The translations under genes were made by a program, and so were the position numbers. A stretch of 64,000 bases of DNA from Roseovarius salinarum. GTDB lineage: Bacteria; Pseudomonadota; Alphaproteobacteria; Rhodobacterales; Rhodobacteraceae. Where the stretch lies: NCBI RefSeq assembly GCF_002834145.1, contig NZ_PHNT01000003.1, forward strand, positions 158,867-222,866. The letters are read 5' to 3'. Below, piece by piece: positions 43,611 through 51,705 of this stretch. A model generated the notes under the pieces. It saw nothing but the letters and a program-made list of their open reading frames with translations. It had not been told where the DNA came from and ran no database searches. Numbering within the stretch: position 1 is the stretch's first letter; each line of letters begins with the position of its first letter.

Positions 43611-43639
43611 TTTACCGACGCCGCCACCCTGCCTAACAA
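43611..43639 (+). promoter_or_regulatory. candidate promoter for CMD-like gene
   Basis: TTTACC (43611-43616) and TAACAA (43634-43639) are separated by 17 bases and stand about 54 bases before the ATG at 43694. The rest of the 247-base divergent gap holds only GC-rich sequence with no other element I can support. Confidence 0.45.
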
Positions 43640-43693
43640 TGACCCGGGCGACCGCCGGGTCGGTCGCGCTTGATCAATCCGAAAGGCAGGCCG

Positions 43694-44083
43694 ATGAGTG
43701 CATTCGACGAAGACCTTTTCGCCAAGGGGCTGGCACAGCGCAAGGCGACGCTTGGCGCCGACTACGTGGAAAAGAACCTTGCCGCGGCCGACGATTTCAC
43801 GCGCCCCTTCCAGGAGGCGATGACGGCCTGGTGCTGGGGGTTCGGCTGGGGCGACGAGGCCATCGACGCCCGCACACGCTCGATGATGAACCTTTCGATG
43901 ATCGGGGCGCTGGGCAAGATGCACGAATGGGAACTGCATTGCCACGGTGCGATCAACAACGGCGTCACGCCGGAGGAGATCCGCGCCATCGTGCATGTCG
44001 TCGCGATCTACGCCGGCGTGCCGCAGGGGCTGGAGTGCTTCCGCGCCGCGCGCAAGGTCCTTGAGGAACGCGAGTTGCTGTAA
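43694..44083 (+). CDS. carboxymuconolactone decarboxylase family protein
   Basis: 129 residues, the typical size. The fold's core is PFQEAMTAWCWGFGWGDEAIDARTRSMMNLSMIGALGKMHEWELHCHGAINNGVTPEEIRAIVHVVAIYAGVPQG. The E-(x)n-H and NG-x-T-xx-E pattern is that of PcaC-like 4-carboxymuconolactone decarboxylases; the CxxC/CxxxH of AhpD peroxidases is not present. Without protocatechuate-pathway genes nearby the exact role stays open. ATG 43694 has AAAGGCAGG upstream. It is a single gene. Confidence 0.87.
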   Translation: MSAFDEDLFAKGLAQRKATLGADYVEKNLAAADDFTRPFQEAMTAWCWGFGWGDEAIDARTRSMMNLSMIGALGKMHEWELHCHGAINNGVTPEEIRAIVHVVAIYAGVPQGLECFRAARKVLEERELL

Positions 44084-44097
44084 GGGCCGCGCGTCGG

Positions 44098-44751
44098 TCA
44101 GTCGTTGTCGGTCAGCCCCGCGCCCGCGCCGCCCAGCCGGCTTTCGGGCGTGGCCGGGGCATAGGTGCGGTGGGCGAAGGCATCCAGCGTCTCGGCTGCC
44201 CGGGGCGGAATGTGCCCGCGTGACCCGGGGCGCACCGCGCAGGCACCGCCAGGAGGGTGCACCCGCCGCGCGACACGGATACCCGTGGCCTGCGCGGCAT
44301 GCAATCCGGCGTCGGTTGCACGAAGGCTGACGCGTTCCCCGAAATGCGCTGACAGCCCAGCCCACTCCACGGCCAGCGCCGCCCCGCCGGCCCGCGCGGC
44401 GGCGGCCACGAAGGGCAGCATCAACAGCGGCGCGCCCGTCGGCCCCAGCGTGACGCCGCCGCGCGCAGCCAGCTCCGCCGCCATGTCGCTCAACGCGGCG
44501 CCGGCGATCAGCGGGCACAGCGTGCCGCCGCGGGCTGTCCAGGTCGCCCCGACATCGGCGGGGCACAGCAGGTCGTGGGGCAGACCCTCGCTGCGCGACA
44601 GCCAGTCGGCCAGGGCCTCCGGCCCCGGCAACCCCGCCGCCGCGAGCCAGCGGGTGGACCTGCCCGCTTCCTCGGCAAGGCCCCAGCTCAGCCCCGCGCC
44701 CCGGGCGGCGCGGCGGGCCAGTGCCTCGACCTCGTAAAGCGAATGGCTCAT
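44098..44751 (-). CDS. DUF3726 domain protein
   Basis: 217 residues. The start MSHSLYEVEALARRAARGAGLSWGLAEEAGRSTRWLAAAGL is, from memory, the DUF3726 signature; function is unknown. The rest is Ala/Gly-rich, with PLLMLPFVAAAARAGGAALAVEWAG and a C-terminal RTYAPATPESRLGGAGAGL. Its ATG overlaps the stop of the 567-residue gene (ATGA), so they should be co-translated. Third gene of the M19-unknown-DUF3726 operon. I find no catalytic motif that would suggest a reaction. Confidence 0.8.
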   Translation of the reverse strand: MSHSLYEVEALARRAARGAGLSWGLAEEAGRSTRWLAAAGLPGPEALADWLSRSEGLPHDLLCPADVGATWTARGGTLCPLIAGAALSDMAAELAARGGVTLGPTGAPLLMLPFVAAAARAGGAALAVEWAGLSAHFGERVSLRATDAGLHAAQATGIRVARRVHPPGGACAVRPGSRGHIPPRAAETLDAFAHRTYAPATPESRLGGAGAGLTDND

Positions 44752-46451
44752 GCGGCCCCGTCCCCCGGCGGCGGGTAGGTCCAGTCGTCGGCCGCACCGT
44801 CCGCCAGCTCGTGCGGGAAGGGCGCGTGCTGGAACATGTTGATGCGCACCCAGCGGTCCGAACGCGGATCGAAGTGGCAGGCGCCGAAGAAGCTGAGCTT
44901 GGCGCGCAGAAGGTCGATGGGAAGGACCCCGGCCGCGATGGTGTTGTCGCGGATTTCCGAATAGGGGCAGCCGGCCGCGATCTGCGCGCGCCGCACGAGA
45001 TGGCGGTGCTCGGGGTGGCGCAGCAGCACGGCCGCCGTGGTGTCGCTGTCGGAAAACGCGGCAAGGTCGGCGTGCAGCCGCGCGGCGTCGCGCCCGGGGC
45101 ACAGGGGTTGTTCGTAGGGCTCGAGGCCCTCGGCCTCTCGCTCGCCCAGGCGCGGTTCCAGCTTTTCCTCGGACACGTACCAGACCCGTGCCTGTGCCTC
45201 GGGCGCCGCCCAGTCGACGCCGAGGGCCCAGGCATAGACATCCTCGATGATCCCGCGCAGCGTTCCCACCGTCATCGCGCCGTCGATGCGCCAGCCCCGT
45301 GCCTCGTCGGCGGCCATGGTGTCCGCCAGGTCATCCACCAGCGCGCCATGGGGTTCCAGCATAAGCGACACGAGCTGTTCCTGCCCCTCGAAGGAAAGCG
45401 CGCCTTCGGCCCAGCGCCACAGGCGATCCCAGGGATGATCGCCGGTCAGGCCCTCGGCCTCCAGATACGCCGCCAGGCGGTCGAGGTCGGCGCGCAGCGC
45501 CACGAGTTTTTTCACCTGCACCGGGTGATCCGAGCGCCAGTCGGCCGCATGTCGGCGGGCGCGGGCCAGGATGCCGTGAAATGCCGCCACGCTTTCGGCC
45601 CCGGCCCGCGGCAGTGCCCGCATCCGCGCCAGCGCCGTTTCGCGCGCGGCGATCCAGTTGTGGATCAGCGCGGGGTGCGTCATCAGGAAGGGGGCCATGC
45701 CCAGCCCCGTGGAATTGCCGATGCCGAAGCGGCGCCGCAGCGCGGGGTCCAGCGGCACCGCCGTGGCGGGCGCGCGCATGCGTGCCATGTGCTCGGCCAG
45801 ATCCATGACGAAGGCGCGGGTCAGCCAGACCGACAGCATCTCGACCTGGAAGGGCGGCCGGCATTCGGGGCGGTCGGCCACGGCCTCGCGGTCGGCGGCG
45901 CCGAACTTGCCCGAACCGTAGACTGCGGTGGTGCGCATCAGGTAGCCCACCGCGTCCACGCGGTCCGCGTCGGGCTGGTGCCCGACGGCGAGGCTGTCGA
46001 CCACGTGATCCCACAAGCGGACCGACCGGTTGGCGCGGCTCAGCGACAGTTCCCGTTCGCTGACGCGCCCGGCCTCCTGCAGCGGCACGTTGCGCGCAAG
46101 GCGGTCAAGGTCGTCGGTGCCGGGCACGCCGTCGAACAAGGCAAAGGTCGCATCCCACGCGGTGGCGATCACCCGGTCCGAGCGTTCCTCGGGCGGCAGG
46201 TCGTGTGCGAAGGCGACCAGGGAATAGCTGCGCCGGGGGCCGTGGGCGCAATAGACCGCGCGGCCCACGCCGCGCGCGTCGATATCGAACACCGGGCGGT
46301 CGAAACGCCACGCCTCGGCCTTCAGCCGGCGCAGCAGCACCCGCATGAACGACAGCCGCGACTGGTGGAACGCGCCCAGTCGCGAAAGCCGCATCACGGT
46401 TTCTGGCGGCCGAAGCGGACCGTCGCGGGTGGTTTCTTTCGGCTGCATCAT
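44748..46451 (-). CDS. conserved protein of unknown function (567 aa)
   Basis: I do not recognise the family. No signal peptide and no clear transmembrane segment; the protein looks cytoplasmic and mostly helical. Stretches that look conserved are FHQSRLSFMRVLLRRLKAEAW near the start, GIGNSTGLGMAPFLMTHPALIHNW in the middle and CPYSEIRDNTIAAGVLPIDLLRAKLSFFGACHFDPRSDRWVRINMFQHAPFPHEL near the end; the last has Cys/His residues that could bind metal. Start ATG 46451 or 46448, both after GGGGGAGGG. It lies 42 bases after the M19 start region and overlaps the DUF3726 gene by 4 bases, so the three form one operon. Confidence 0.75.
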   Translation of the reverse strand: MMQPKETTRDGPLRPPETVMRLSRLGAFHQSRLSFMRVLLRRLKAEAWRFDRPVFDIDARGVGRAVYCAHGPRRSYSLVAFAHDLPPEERSDRVIATAWDATFALFDGVPGTDDLDRLARNVPLQEAGRVSERELSLSRANRSVRLWDHVVDSLAVGHQPDADRVDAVGYLMRTTAVYGSGKFGAADREAVADRPECRPPFQVEMLSVWLTRAFVMDLAEHMARMRAPATAVPLDPALRRRFGIGNSTGLGMAPFLMTHPALIHNWIAARETALARMRALPRAGAESVAAFHGILARARRHAADWRSDHPVQVKKLVALRADLDRLAAYLEAEGLTGDHPWDRLWRWAEGALSFEGQEQLVSLMLEPHGALVDDLADTMAADEARGWRIDGAMTVGTLRGIIEDVYAWALGVDWAAPEAQARVWYVSEEKLEPRLGEREAEGLEPYEQPLCPGRDAARLHADLAAFSDSDTTAAVLLRHPEHRHLVRRAQIAAGCPYSEIRDNTIAAGVLPIDLLRAKLSFFGACHFDPRSDRWVRINMFQHAPFPHELADGAADDWTYPPPGDGAA

Positions 46452-46492
46452 GGCCCTCCCCCGGCCCTGGCGGCCCGTGCACGTCGGCCCGC

Positions 46493-47473
46493 CTAACCGC
46501 GTGGCTCGAAGCTTTCCTCGAAGAACCGAAACCAGTTGCCCCCCATCAGCGCGGCGACTTCCGCTTCGTCGAAACCGACCCGCCGCAGGCCATCGGCGAT
46601 GTTGTCGAAATCGCGGTTGTCGCGGAACCAAGGGGGCTGTGGCGGGAATCCGGGCGCGTCGGCGGAGCCTTCGCCATGGTCGATGTCCTTCGTCCAGCGG
46701 CCGGTGCGCATCCACTCGACCACGCTGTCGGGCTGATCCTGGCACAGGTCGCTGCCGATGCCGAACTGGTGCACGCCATGGGTTTCCGCCGTGCGCGCCA
46801 CCATTTCGCAGAAGCTCTCCAGCGTGCAGTCGGATTTGTCCCTGAGGTGATGGGGATAGAGCGAAAACCCCATCATGCCCCCGGCCTGGGTTACCGCGCG
46901 GATCACATCCGCCTTCTTGTTGCGCAGCGCCGGGGCCCAGTCGTGCGGGTTGGCATGCGTGATCGCGATGGGGCGGGTGGAAATTTCCGCCGCCTCGATG
47001 GTCGAACGGTCCGCGGAATGGCTCATGTCAACGACCATGCCCACCCGGTTCATCTCGGCGATCACCGCGCGGCCCATGCGGGTGATGCCGGCGTCCTCGG
47101 CCTCGTAACAGCCGGTGGCCAGCAAGGACTGGTTGTTGTAGCTCAGCTGCATGAACCGCGCCCCGAGGGCGTGCCAGACCTCCACCAGCCCGATGTCGTC
47201 CTCGATCGGGCCGGGATTCTGGAAGCCGAAGAAGATGGCCGTGCGTCCCTCGGCCCGCGCGCGGGCGACGTCGCTGGCCCATTTGCCGTGAAAGATCAGG
47301 TCGGGGTGGCGTTCGAACCAGCGGTTCCAGCGCTCGACGTTGCGCACGGTTTCGCGGAAGGTCTCGTGGTAGGCGATGGTGACATGCACCGCGTCGACCC
47401 GGCCTTCGCGCATCTGGCGGAAGACCTTTTCCGACCAGTTCGCGTATTGCAGGGCGTCGATGCGCGGGGTCAT
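46493..47473 (-). CDS. membrane dipeptidase (M19) family protein, atypical
   Basis: 326 residues, renal-dipeptidase fold. FFGFQNPGPIEDDIGLVEVWHALGARFMQLSYNNQSLLATGC, VDMSHSADRSTIEAAE, ITHANPHDW and GIGSDLCQDQ are clear. The N-terminal zinc motif of true M19 peptidases (H-x-D) is missing; the region reads DALQYANWSEKVF, and the Glu of the usual EG position is Gln in GFQN. The rest of the metal site (SH, HAN, SD) remains. The same pattern occurs, as I recall, in PA5396-like proteins of glycine-betaine catabolic loci. So it may not be a dipeptidase. First gene of a three-gene operon of unknown role. Confidence 0.82.
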   Translation of the reverse strand: MTPRIDALQYANWSEKVFRQMREGRVDAVHVTIAYHETFRETVRNVERWNRWFERHPDLIFHGKWASDVARARAEGRTAIFFGFQNPGPIEDDIGLVEVWHALGARFMQLSYNNQSLLATGCYEAEDAGITRMGRAVIAEMNRVGMVVDMSHSADRSTIEAAEISTRPIAITHANPHDWAPALRNKKADVIRAVTQAGGMMGFSLYPHHLRDKSDCTLESFCEMVARTAETHGVHQFGIGSDLCQDQPDSVVEWMRTGRWTKDIDHGEGSADAPGFPPQPPWFRDNRDFDNIADGLRRVGFDEAEVAALMGGNWFRFFEESFEPRG

Positions 47474-47600
47474 GCCCGCGCCTCCGCCGCGTTCCCGATG
47501 CGCACGCGCCCCGCGCGCAGGCCCGTCATCGTGTCACCCTCTCGCCCTTGTCGATCCCGGTTCCGGGCAGGGGACACTGCAAAGCGATTCCAGTCAAAGG

Positions 47601-47623
47601 AAAACCGCGCCGTCGCGGCGGCG
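47601..47623 (-). terminator. possible terminator after metF
   Basis: On the minus strand a CGCCG/CGGCG stem around a 6-base loop directly follows the metF stop and is followed by CGGTTTT. Short stem, so only a moderate call. The rest of 47474-47600 shows no element I can support. Confidence 0.4.
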
Positions 47624-48550
47624 CTACGCGCCCGCAGCGGCGGCATCCTGCCCGGCGCCCATCAGCCGGGCCAGTGCCAGGGGCAGATGCCAGTGGTTGA
47701 GCGTGTAGATGTGCAGCGCCGGCGCACCATAGGCGATCAGCCGCCGGGTCTGTTCCAGCGTCGCCGCCGCGGCGAGAAGCGGGGTGACCGGGCCTTCGCC
47801 GTCGCGCTCCGTCAACAGCCGGTCCAGCCAGCCGGGCACACTCGCCCCGGTGCGAAGGGCGAAGTTGCGCACGCGCGGCCAGTCATCAAGCGGCATGATT
47901 CCCGGCACGATGGGCGCATCGATGCCGTGCTGGCCGCAGCGTTCCAGGAACCGGGCGTAGGACTCGGGGTTGAGGACGAACTGGCAGATCGCGCTGCTCG
48001 CCCCGGCGTCGAGCTTTTCCTTGAGGTGGTCGATGTCGTCGTCGAGGTCCTCCGCCTCGGGGTGTTTCTCGGGGTAGGCGGCGACCGAGATTTCGAAGTC
48101 GTGCCGGTCGCGCAGGGCCGCGACGAGGTCGGAGGCGTGTTCGAAGCTGGGTTCGGCCGGTTGCAGTTCGTCGCGGGGCATGTCGCCGCGCAGGGCCAGC
48201 ACGCGGGTGATGCCGCTGTTCCACAGCGCGTCGGCGATGTTCATGACCGTGGCGCGGTCGTGTCCGATGGCCGTCAGGTGCGCCGTCACCGGCTTTCCCG
48301 TGGTCTGCGCGATTTCCTGCACGGTCTCCATCGTGCCGCTGCGCGCCGTGCCGCCCGCGCCCATCGTCACGGAAAACCCGTCGCTGGCGACCGGGGCAAG
48401 GCGTCCCACGGTTTCGCGCAGAACGTCATGCCCGGCCTCGCTGCGCGGCGGGAAAAGTTCGAAGCTCAGCGGCGGGGGCGTGACGGTTTCGAAAAGGTCA
48501 CGCAGCAATGCGGCGGTCGGTTGTCCCGGGAATGATGCGTCCTCGGCCAT
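47624..48550 (-). CDS. metF: methylenetetrahydrofolate reductase
   Basis: 308 residues, an FAD-containing (beta-alpha)8 barrel. Landmarks: PPLSFELFPPRSEAG near the start, VTMGAGGTARSGT, PVTAHLTAIGHDRATVM, ITRVLALRGDMPR, ISVAAYPEKHPEA, LKEKLDAGASSAICQFVLNP and GIMPLDDW. It reduces 5,10-methylene- to 5-methyl-tetrahydrofolate for methionine synthesis. The HPEA and RGD positions match. ATG 48550 (MAEDASFPG) has no strong ribosome site; ATG 48574 is possible. No methionine gene adjacent. Confidence 0.93.
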   Translation of the reverse strand: MAEDASFPGQPTAALLRDLFETVTPPPLSFELFPPRSEAGHDVLRETVGRLAPVASDGFSVTMGAGGTARSGTMETVQEIAQTTGKPVTAHLTAIGHDRATVMNIADALWNSGITRVLALRGDMPRDELQPAEPSFEHASDLVAALRDRHDFEISVAAYPEKHPEAEDLDDDIDHLKEKLDAGASSAICQFVLNPESYARFLERCGQHGIDAPIVPGIMPLDDWPRVRNFALRTGASVPGWLDRLLTERDGEGPVTPLLAAAATLEQTRRLIAYGAPALHIYTLNHWHLPLALARLMGAGQDAAAAGA

Positions 48551-48615
48551 GAGAGCAGGATAAGGGCCGCGCATCGTGTGGCAAGGGGGAACCTCGGCCC
48601 TGTCCGGTCAGCGGC

Positions 48616-49038
48616 TCAGTCTTCGGGGTCGACCGATCCGCGCAGCGCCTTGACCTCGCCGCGCTTCTTCTTCGCGGCCAGCCGCTTGCGCTTCTGGTTT
48701 CGGGAAACGCGGGTGGGGATGCGCCGCTTGGGGCTTTCAGTGGCCTTCGCGATCAATGCGGCCAGCCGCTCGCGCGCGATTTCGCGGTTGCGGGCCTGGT
48801 GGCGGGTTTCGGCCACGCGCAGCACCACCGCGCCGTCGGTCGTCCAGCGCTTGCCGGCCAGCCGCTTCAGCCGCCGTTTCACCGGGTCGGGAAGGTTGGG
48901 GGAGCGTTCGGCCTCGAACCGCAGTTCGACCGCGGTCTCGACCTTGTTGACGTTCTGCCCGCCGGGGCCGCCGGCGCGGGTGAACTGCTCGGTGATTTCC
49001 CAGTCCTCGATCGCGATGTCGTCGGTGACGCGCAGCAT
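48616..49038 (-). CDS. arfB: alternative ribosome-rescue factor ArfB (YaeJ/ICT1)
   Basis: 140 residues, one release-factor catalytic domain with GGQ at residues 26-28 (FTRAGGPGGQNVNKVETAVEL) and the basic tail that enters the mRNA channel (RRIPTRVSRNQKRKRLAAKKKRGEVK). There is no codon-recognition domain, which separates it from RF1/RF2. It frees stalled ribosomes by hydrolysing peptidyl-tRNA and backs up tmRNA/SmpB (smpB is at 34.2 kb). Start is ATG 49038, with 49050 (MIRG) as alternative. A strong terminator lies 37 bases upstream, so arfB must have its own promoter in that gap; TATGAT at about 49048 is a possible -10. Confidence 0.92.
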   Translation of the reverse strand: MLRVTDDIAIEDWEITEQFTRAGGPGGQNVNKVETAVELRFEAERSPNLPDPVKRRLKRLAGKRWTTDGAVVLRVAETRHQARNREIARERLAALIAKATESPKRRIPTRVSRNQKRKRLAAKKKRGEVKALRGSVDPED

Positions 49039-49074
49039 GCCCCGGATCATAGACGCCGGGCGCGGGGCCGCGCA

Positions 49075-49108
49075 AACCAAAGGGCCGCGCCAAGTCTTGG
49101 CGCGGCCC
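49075..49108 (-). terminator. strong terminator of the small minus-strand transcript
   Basis: GGGCCGCGCCAAG-T-CTTGGCGCGGCCC (49082-49108) is a perfect 13-base inverted repeat; on the minus strand it is followed by TTTGGTTT. With no T-run on the plus side it works leftward. It closes the small transcript described next and lies just upstream of arfB. Confidence 0.7.
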
Positions 49109-49178
49109 CCTAGAAGTTGCGGAGGTGGGGCCGGTTAGGCCGCACCAATCCGGTCGGGCATCTCACCCGAGGGCTGCC

Positions 49179-49235
49179 TCAGGTGCGCCCCTCCCGGACT
49201 GTTCCGGCACCTCGCTCCAATACCTCTATAGACAC
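49179..49235 (-). CDS. 18-codon mini-ORF with extreme Shine-Dalgarno
   Basis: GTG 49235 opens an 18-residue reading frame, V/M-SIEVLERGAGTVREGRT, ended by TGA at 49181-49179. The ribosome site GGAGG is 7 bases before GTG and is part of a 17-base stretch complementary to the 16S 3' end, with one G-U pair. Such spacing and strength argue for real translation, but peptide size makes function uncertain. A hairpin overlaps the second half of the ORF. The second mini-ORF (49161-49135) starts 17 bases after this stop. Confidence 0.4.
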   Translation of the reverse strand: MSIEVLERGAGTVREGRT

Positions 49236-49360
49236 TGGACCACCTCCTTTCGTTTGTTGAACTCGGGGTCAGCGTGCCACAGATTCGGCAGAAGTCAAAA
49301 CAAAATCATGTGTCAGTTCGCGCTCCGGCCGCAGGATGCTGCGGGATGCACCACGCGGCG

Positions 49361-50287
49361 TCATTCCGATTGCAGAACGGCCACGCACTGGCGCGGCAGG
49401 TCGGCCATCGTCAGCGCCTTGCGGGGCTTGGGCGGGGGCGCATCCGGGTCGGGCGGCGGAGGATCCAGGATATTGTTCACCCACTCCTGCGCGTCGTCGC
49501 AGCCGTCACCTGGCGGCGGGGCGTCCTGGTTCACGCAGTCGCGCGCGCCGGCCGGGCATTTCAGCCGCACGTGGAAGTGGTAGTGATGCCCCCACCACGG
49601 CCGGATCTTGCGCAGCCAGGCCCGGTCGCCGGCCGGTGCGTTCTTGCACATGCGCACCTTGGCACCGGGAAAGACGAAGATGCGCGCGGTGCGCGGATCC
49701 TGTGCGGCAGCCTTGATGATCTCGTGGTGCGCGCGCGTCCAGTTGCCGTTGGTGAAGGCACCGCGCTGGCGGCGCGTGGAAATGGACGAGATGTTTTCGC
49801 GCCGGGCCCGGCTCAGGGTCAGGTCGTCCGCGGGCCGCATCCAGATATCCACGTCGAGGCCCACCTGGTGGCTGCGGTGGCCGCTGGTCATCGGGCCGCC
49901 GCGCGGCTGGCTGATGTCGCCCACGTAGAGCCCGTTCCAGCCGGGCTGCTGCGCGGCCTTGGCCGAGAGCGTCTTGACGAAATCGATCAGCGCGGGGTGA
50001 CCCCAGTTGCGGTTGCGCGACAGCCGCATCGACTGCCATGTCGGTCCGCTTTCGGGCAATGGCGCGCCGCCGGCAAGGCATCCTTCGGAATAGCCGCCGA
50101 AAGGTTCGGCCCCCTGCCGCGATCCGTGGTCTTGGCCACCGAAGAACCGCTTCGCGGGCACGCCGCGCATTTCCTCGGGAATGTTTTGCGTCGACAGCAC
50201 CGCATTGCCCGGGCCGTCGCCTGCGGTGGTCACGGTGCAGCCGGCCAGTGCAAGCGCAAGCCCGATCAGTCTGAGGGGATGTGCCAT
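49361..50287 (-). CDS. mepA: penicillin-insensitive murein endopeptidase
   Basis: 308 residues: a lipoprotein-like signal (LIGLALALAGC), then an M74 domain (about 70-270). Zinc-ligand regions are intact: GHRSHQVGLDVDIW and WWGHHYHFHVRLKCP. MepA cuts D-Ala-meso-DAP cross-links in peptidoglycan. Also typical are SMRLSRNRNWGHPAL and a Cys-rich tail. ATG 50287 lies 22 bases inside the end of the permease gene upstream, so the two are probably coupled. The last ~40 residues are Pro-rich (DPPPPDPDAPPPKP). Part of the wall-remodelling genes at both ends of the window, but not in the same operon. Confidence 0.93.
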   Translation of the reverse strand: MAHPLRLIGLALALAGCTVTTAGDGPGNAVLSTQNIPEEMRGVPAKRFFGGQDHGSRQGAEPFGGYSEGCLAGGAPLPESGPTWQSMRLSRNRNWGHPALIDFVKTLSAKAAQQPGWNGLYVGDISQPRGGPMTSGHRSHQVGLDVDIWMRPADDLTLSRARRENISSISTRRQRGAFTNGNWTRAHHEIIKAAAQDPRTARIFVFPGAKVRMCKNAPAGDRAWLRKIRPWWGHHYHFHVRLKCPAGARDCVNQDAPPPGDGCDDAQEWVNNILDPPPPDPDAPPPKPRKALTMADLPRQCVAVLQSE

Positions 50288-51651
50288 CGGTCCCTGTCTC
50301 CCTCCGCCCGGACGAAGCGTAGCAGGAGCAGGCCCAGAAGGAAAAGCCCGATGAGCGGTGACACCCCCAGGCGCGCGCTGCCGCTCGCGGCCGTGACGAT
50401 GCCGATCAGCGCCGGCGCGATGAAGGCCGTGGCGCGCCCGGACAGCCCGTAAAGGCCGAAGTTCTCGGTCGGGGCCTCCGGGCTCGTGTGGCGCACCATC
50501 AGCGACCGGCTGGCCGCCTGCAACGTGCCGCCAAGCCCCCCGATCAGCACGCCACAGCCGAAGAAAACGATGTCGGGCAGCGCCGAATCCCCGGCCAGCG
50601 GGATGCCGAAGAACTGGGTGCGATCCATGCCGACGACCGTGACGCAGACGGCGATCAGCCCCCAGTTGGCGGCGATGATCACCGGCTTGGGGCCCAGCGC
50701 GCGGTCGAACTTGCCGCCCACCCACGAAAACAGCGCGGCCGAGATGCCGCCGACGATGCCGAAGATGCCGATCGAGGTGATGTCCCAGTTGAGCACGAGC
50801 TTGGCATAGGTTCCGCCGAAGCCGTACAGCCCGTTGAGCGCGTCCCGGTAGAACATCGAGGAGCCGAGATAGGCCGTCAGGCTCAGCCGGTGGCGCAGCC
50901 CCTTGATCGACCGGGCCAGAAGCCCCAGCGCGTCGGCCACGCCGTGCCCCTTGCGACCCGGTCCGGTGTCGCGCACCCACATGAAATAGGGGATCATGAA
51001 GACGGCGAACCACAGGGCGGCAAAGGGGCCGACGAAGCGCGTGCCCTCCTTGCGCTCGGGATCGAGGCCGAAGACCGGGTCGAGGCCCGCCAGCGTCTTG
51101 CCCGACGGTTGTTCCATGAAGAACACCAGCATGATCGCCAGCGCCGTCAGGCCGCCGATGTAGCCGAAGGCGAAACCGCTGCCCGAGATCTGTCCGACCT
51201 GCCGGGAGTCGCCCAGGGACGGCAGCTGAGAGTTGATGAAGATGAGCGCATACTCGGCGCCGATGAAACCCACGCCGAACGCGGTGAGCGCCAGCCACAT
51301 GTTGCTGCCCGAGGGGTCGGTCCACCAGAGCGCGCCCGCGCCCGCGACATACATGAGCGAAAAGACCACGATCCAGGGCAGGCGCCGCCCAGTGGTGTCG
51401 GCGAAGGCGCCCATGATCGGCGCGCCGAACCCGATGATCAGCCCCGTCACCGTCAGACCCAGCGACCACAGGCTTTGCGCGCGCGCGTCGGCGGCCTGTT
51501 CGGCCATCCCCTGAGCCATGAAGTATTCGGTGGCGACGCCGGCGAAGAACGGCCCGAAGACGAAGGTCAGCAGAAGCGTGTGGTAGGGCTGGCTGGCCCA
51601 GTCGAAGAAATACCAGCCCCAGATCCGCTTGCGCCGCGACGGTTCAGCCAT
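50266..51651 (-). CDS. UMF1-type MFS permease
   Basis: 461 residues, 12 membrane helices. The start KRIWGWYFFDWASQPYHTLLLTFVFGPFFAGVA is the hallmark of the UMF1/Atg22-like MFS family, which contains predicted sugar or amino-acid permeases. GAPIMGAFADTTGRRLPW is the MFS loop 2-3 motif, and FGLYGLSGRATAFIAPALIGIV lies in the second half. The substrate is unknown. It overlaps mepA by 22 bases, raising the possibility that it carries muropeptides, but this is inference from position only. Confidence 0.88.
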   Translation of the reverse strand: MAEPSRRKRIWGWYFFDWASQPYHTLLLTFVFGPFFAGVATEYFMAQGMAEQAADARAQSLWSLGLTVTGLIIGFGAPIMGAFADTTGRRLPWIVVFSLMYVAGAGALWWTDPSGSNMWLALTAFGVGFIGAEYALIFINSQLPSLGDSRQVGQISGSGFAFGYIGGLTALAIMLVFFMEQPSGKTLAGLDPVFGLDPERKEGTRFVGPFAALWFAVFMIPYFMWVRDTGPGRKGHGVADALGLLARSIKGLRHRLSLTAYLGSSMFYRDALNGLYGFGGTYAKLVLNWDITSIGIFGIVGGISAALFSWVGGKFDRALGPKPVIIAANWGLIAVCVTVVGMDRTQFFGIPLAGDSALPDIVFFGCGVLIGGLGGTLQAASRSLMVRHTSPEAPTENFGLYGLSGRATAFIAPALIGIVTAASGSARLGVSPLIGLFLLGLLLLRFVRAEGDRDRWHIPSD

Positions 51652-51705
51652 GTCCTGCCCCCCGGTTCCGGGGCGATATGACAGGCGGCCGTAGCGCGAG
51701 GCAAG

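Larger units (their letters stand above)
49075..49264 (-). ncRNA. putative small transcript with mini-ORFs (49.1-49.3 kb)
   Basis: A ~190-base minus-strand unit in the longest gene-free stretch. A -35-like TTGACT lies at 49298-49293; the matching -10 is weak (around 49275-49270). The transcript would hold a very long Shine-Dalgarno (GAAAGGAGGTGGTCCAG, 49251-49235), an 18-codon ORF from GTG 49235, a hairpin (CCGGA/TCCGG in GGTGC...GCGCACC), an 8-codon ORF (ATG 49161 to TAA 49135) and the terminator. Known RNAs (tmRNA, SRP, RNase P, 6S) do not fit what I can see. It could be a leader-peptide mRNA or a small RNA. Confidence 0.45.

Noticed and set aside
49075..49264. Known structural RNA or the rpsU gene
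   Set aside because: Size and visible motifs do not fit tmRNA, SRP RNA, RNase P or 6S RNA; the strong ribosome site recalls rpsU, but the frame ends after 18 codons.
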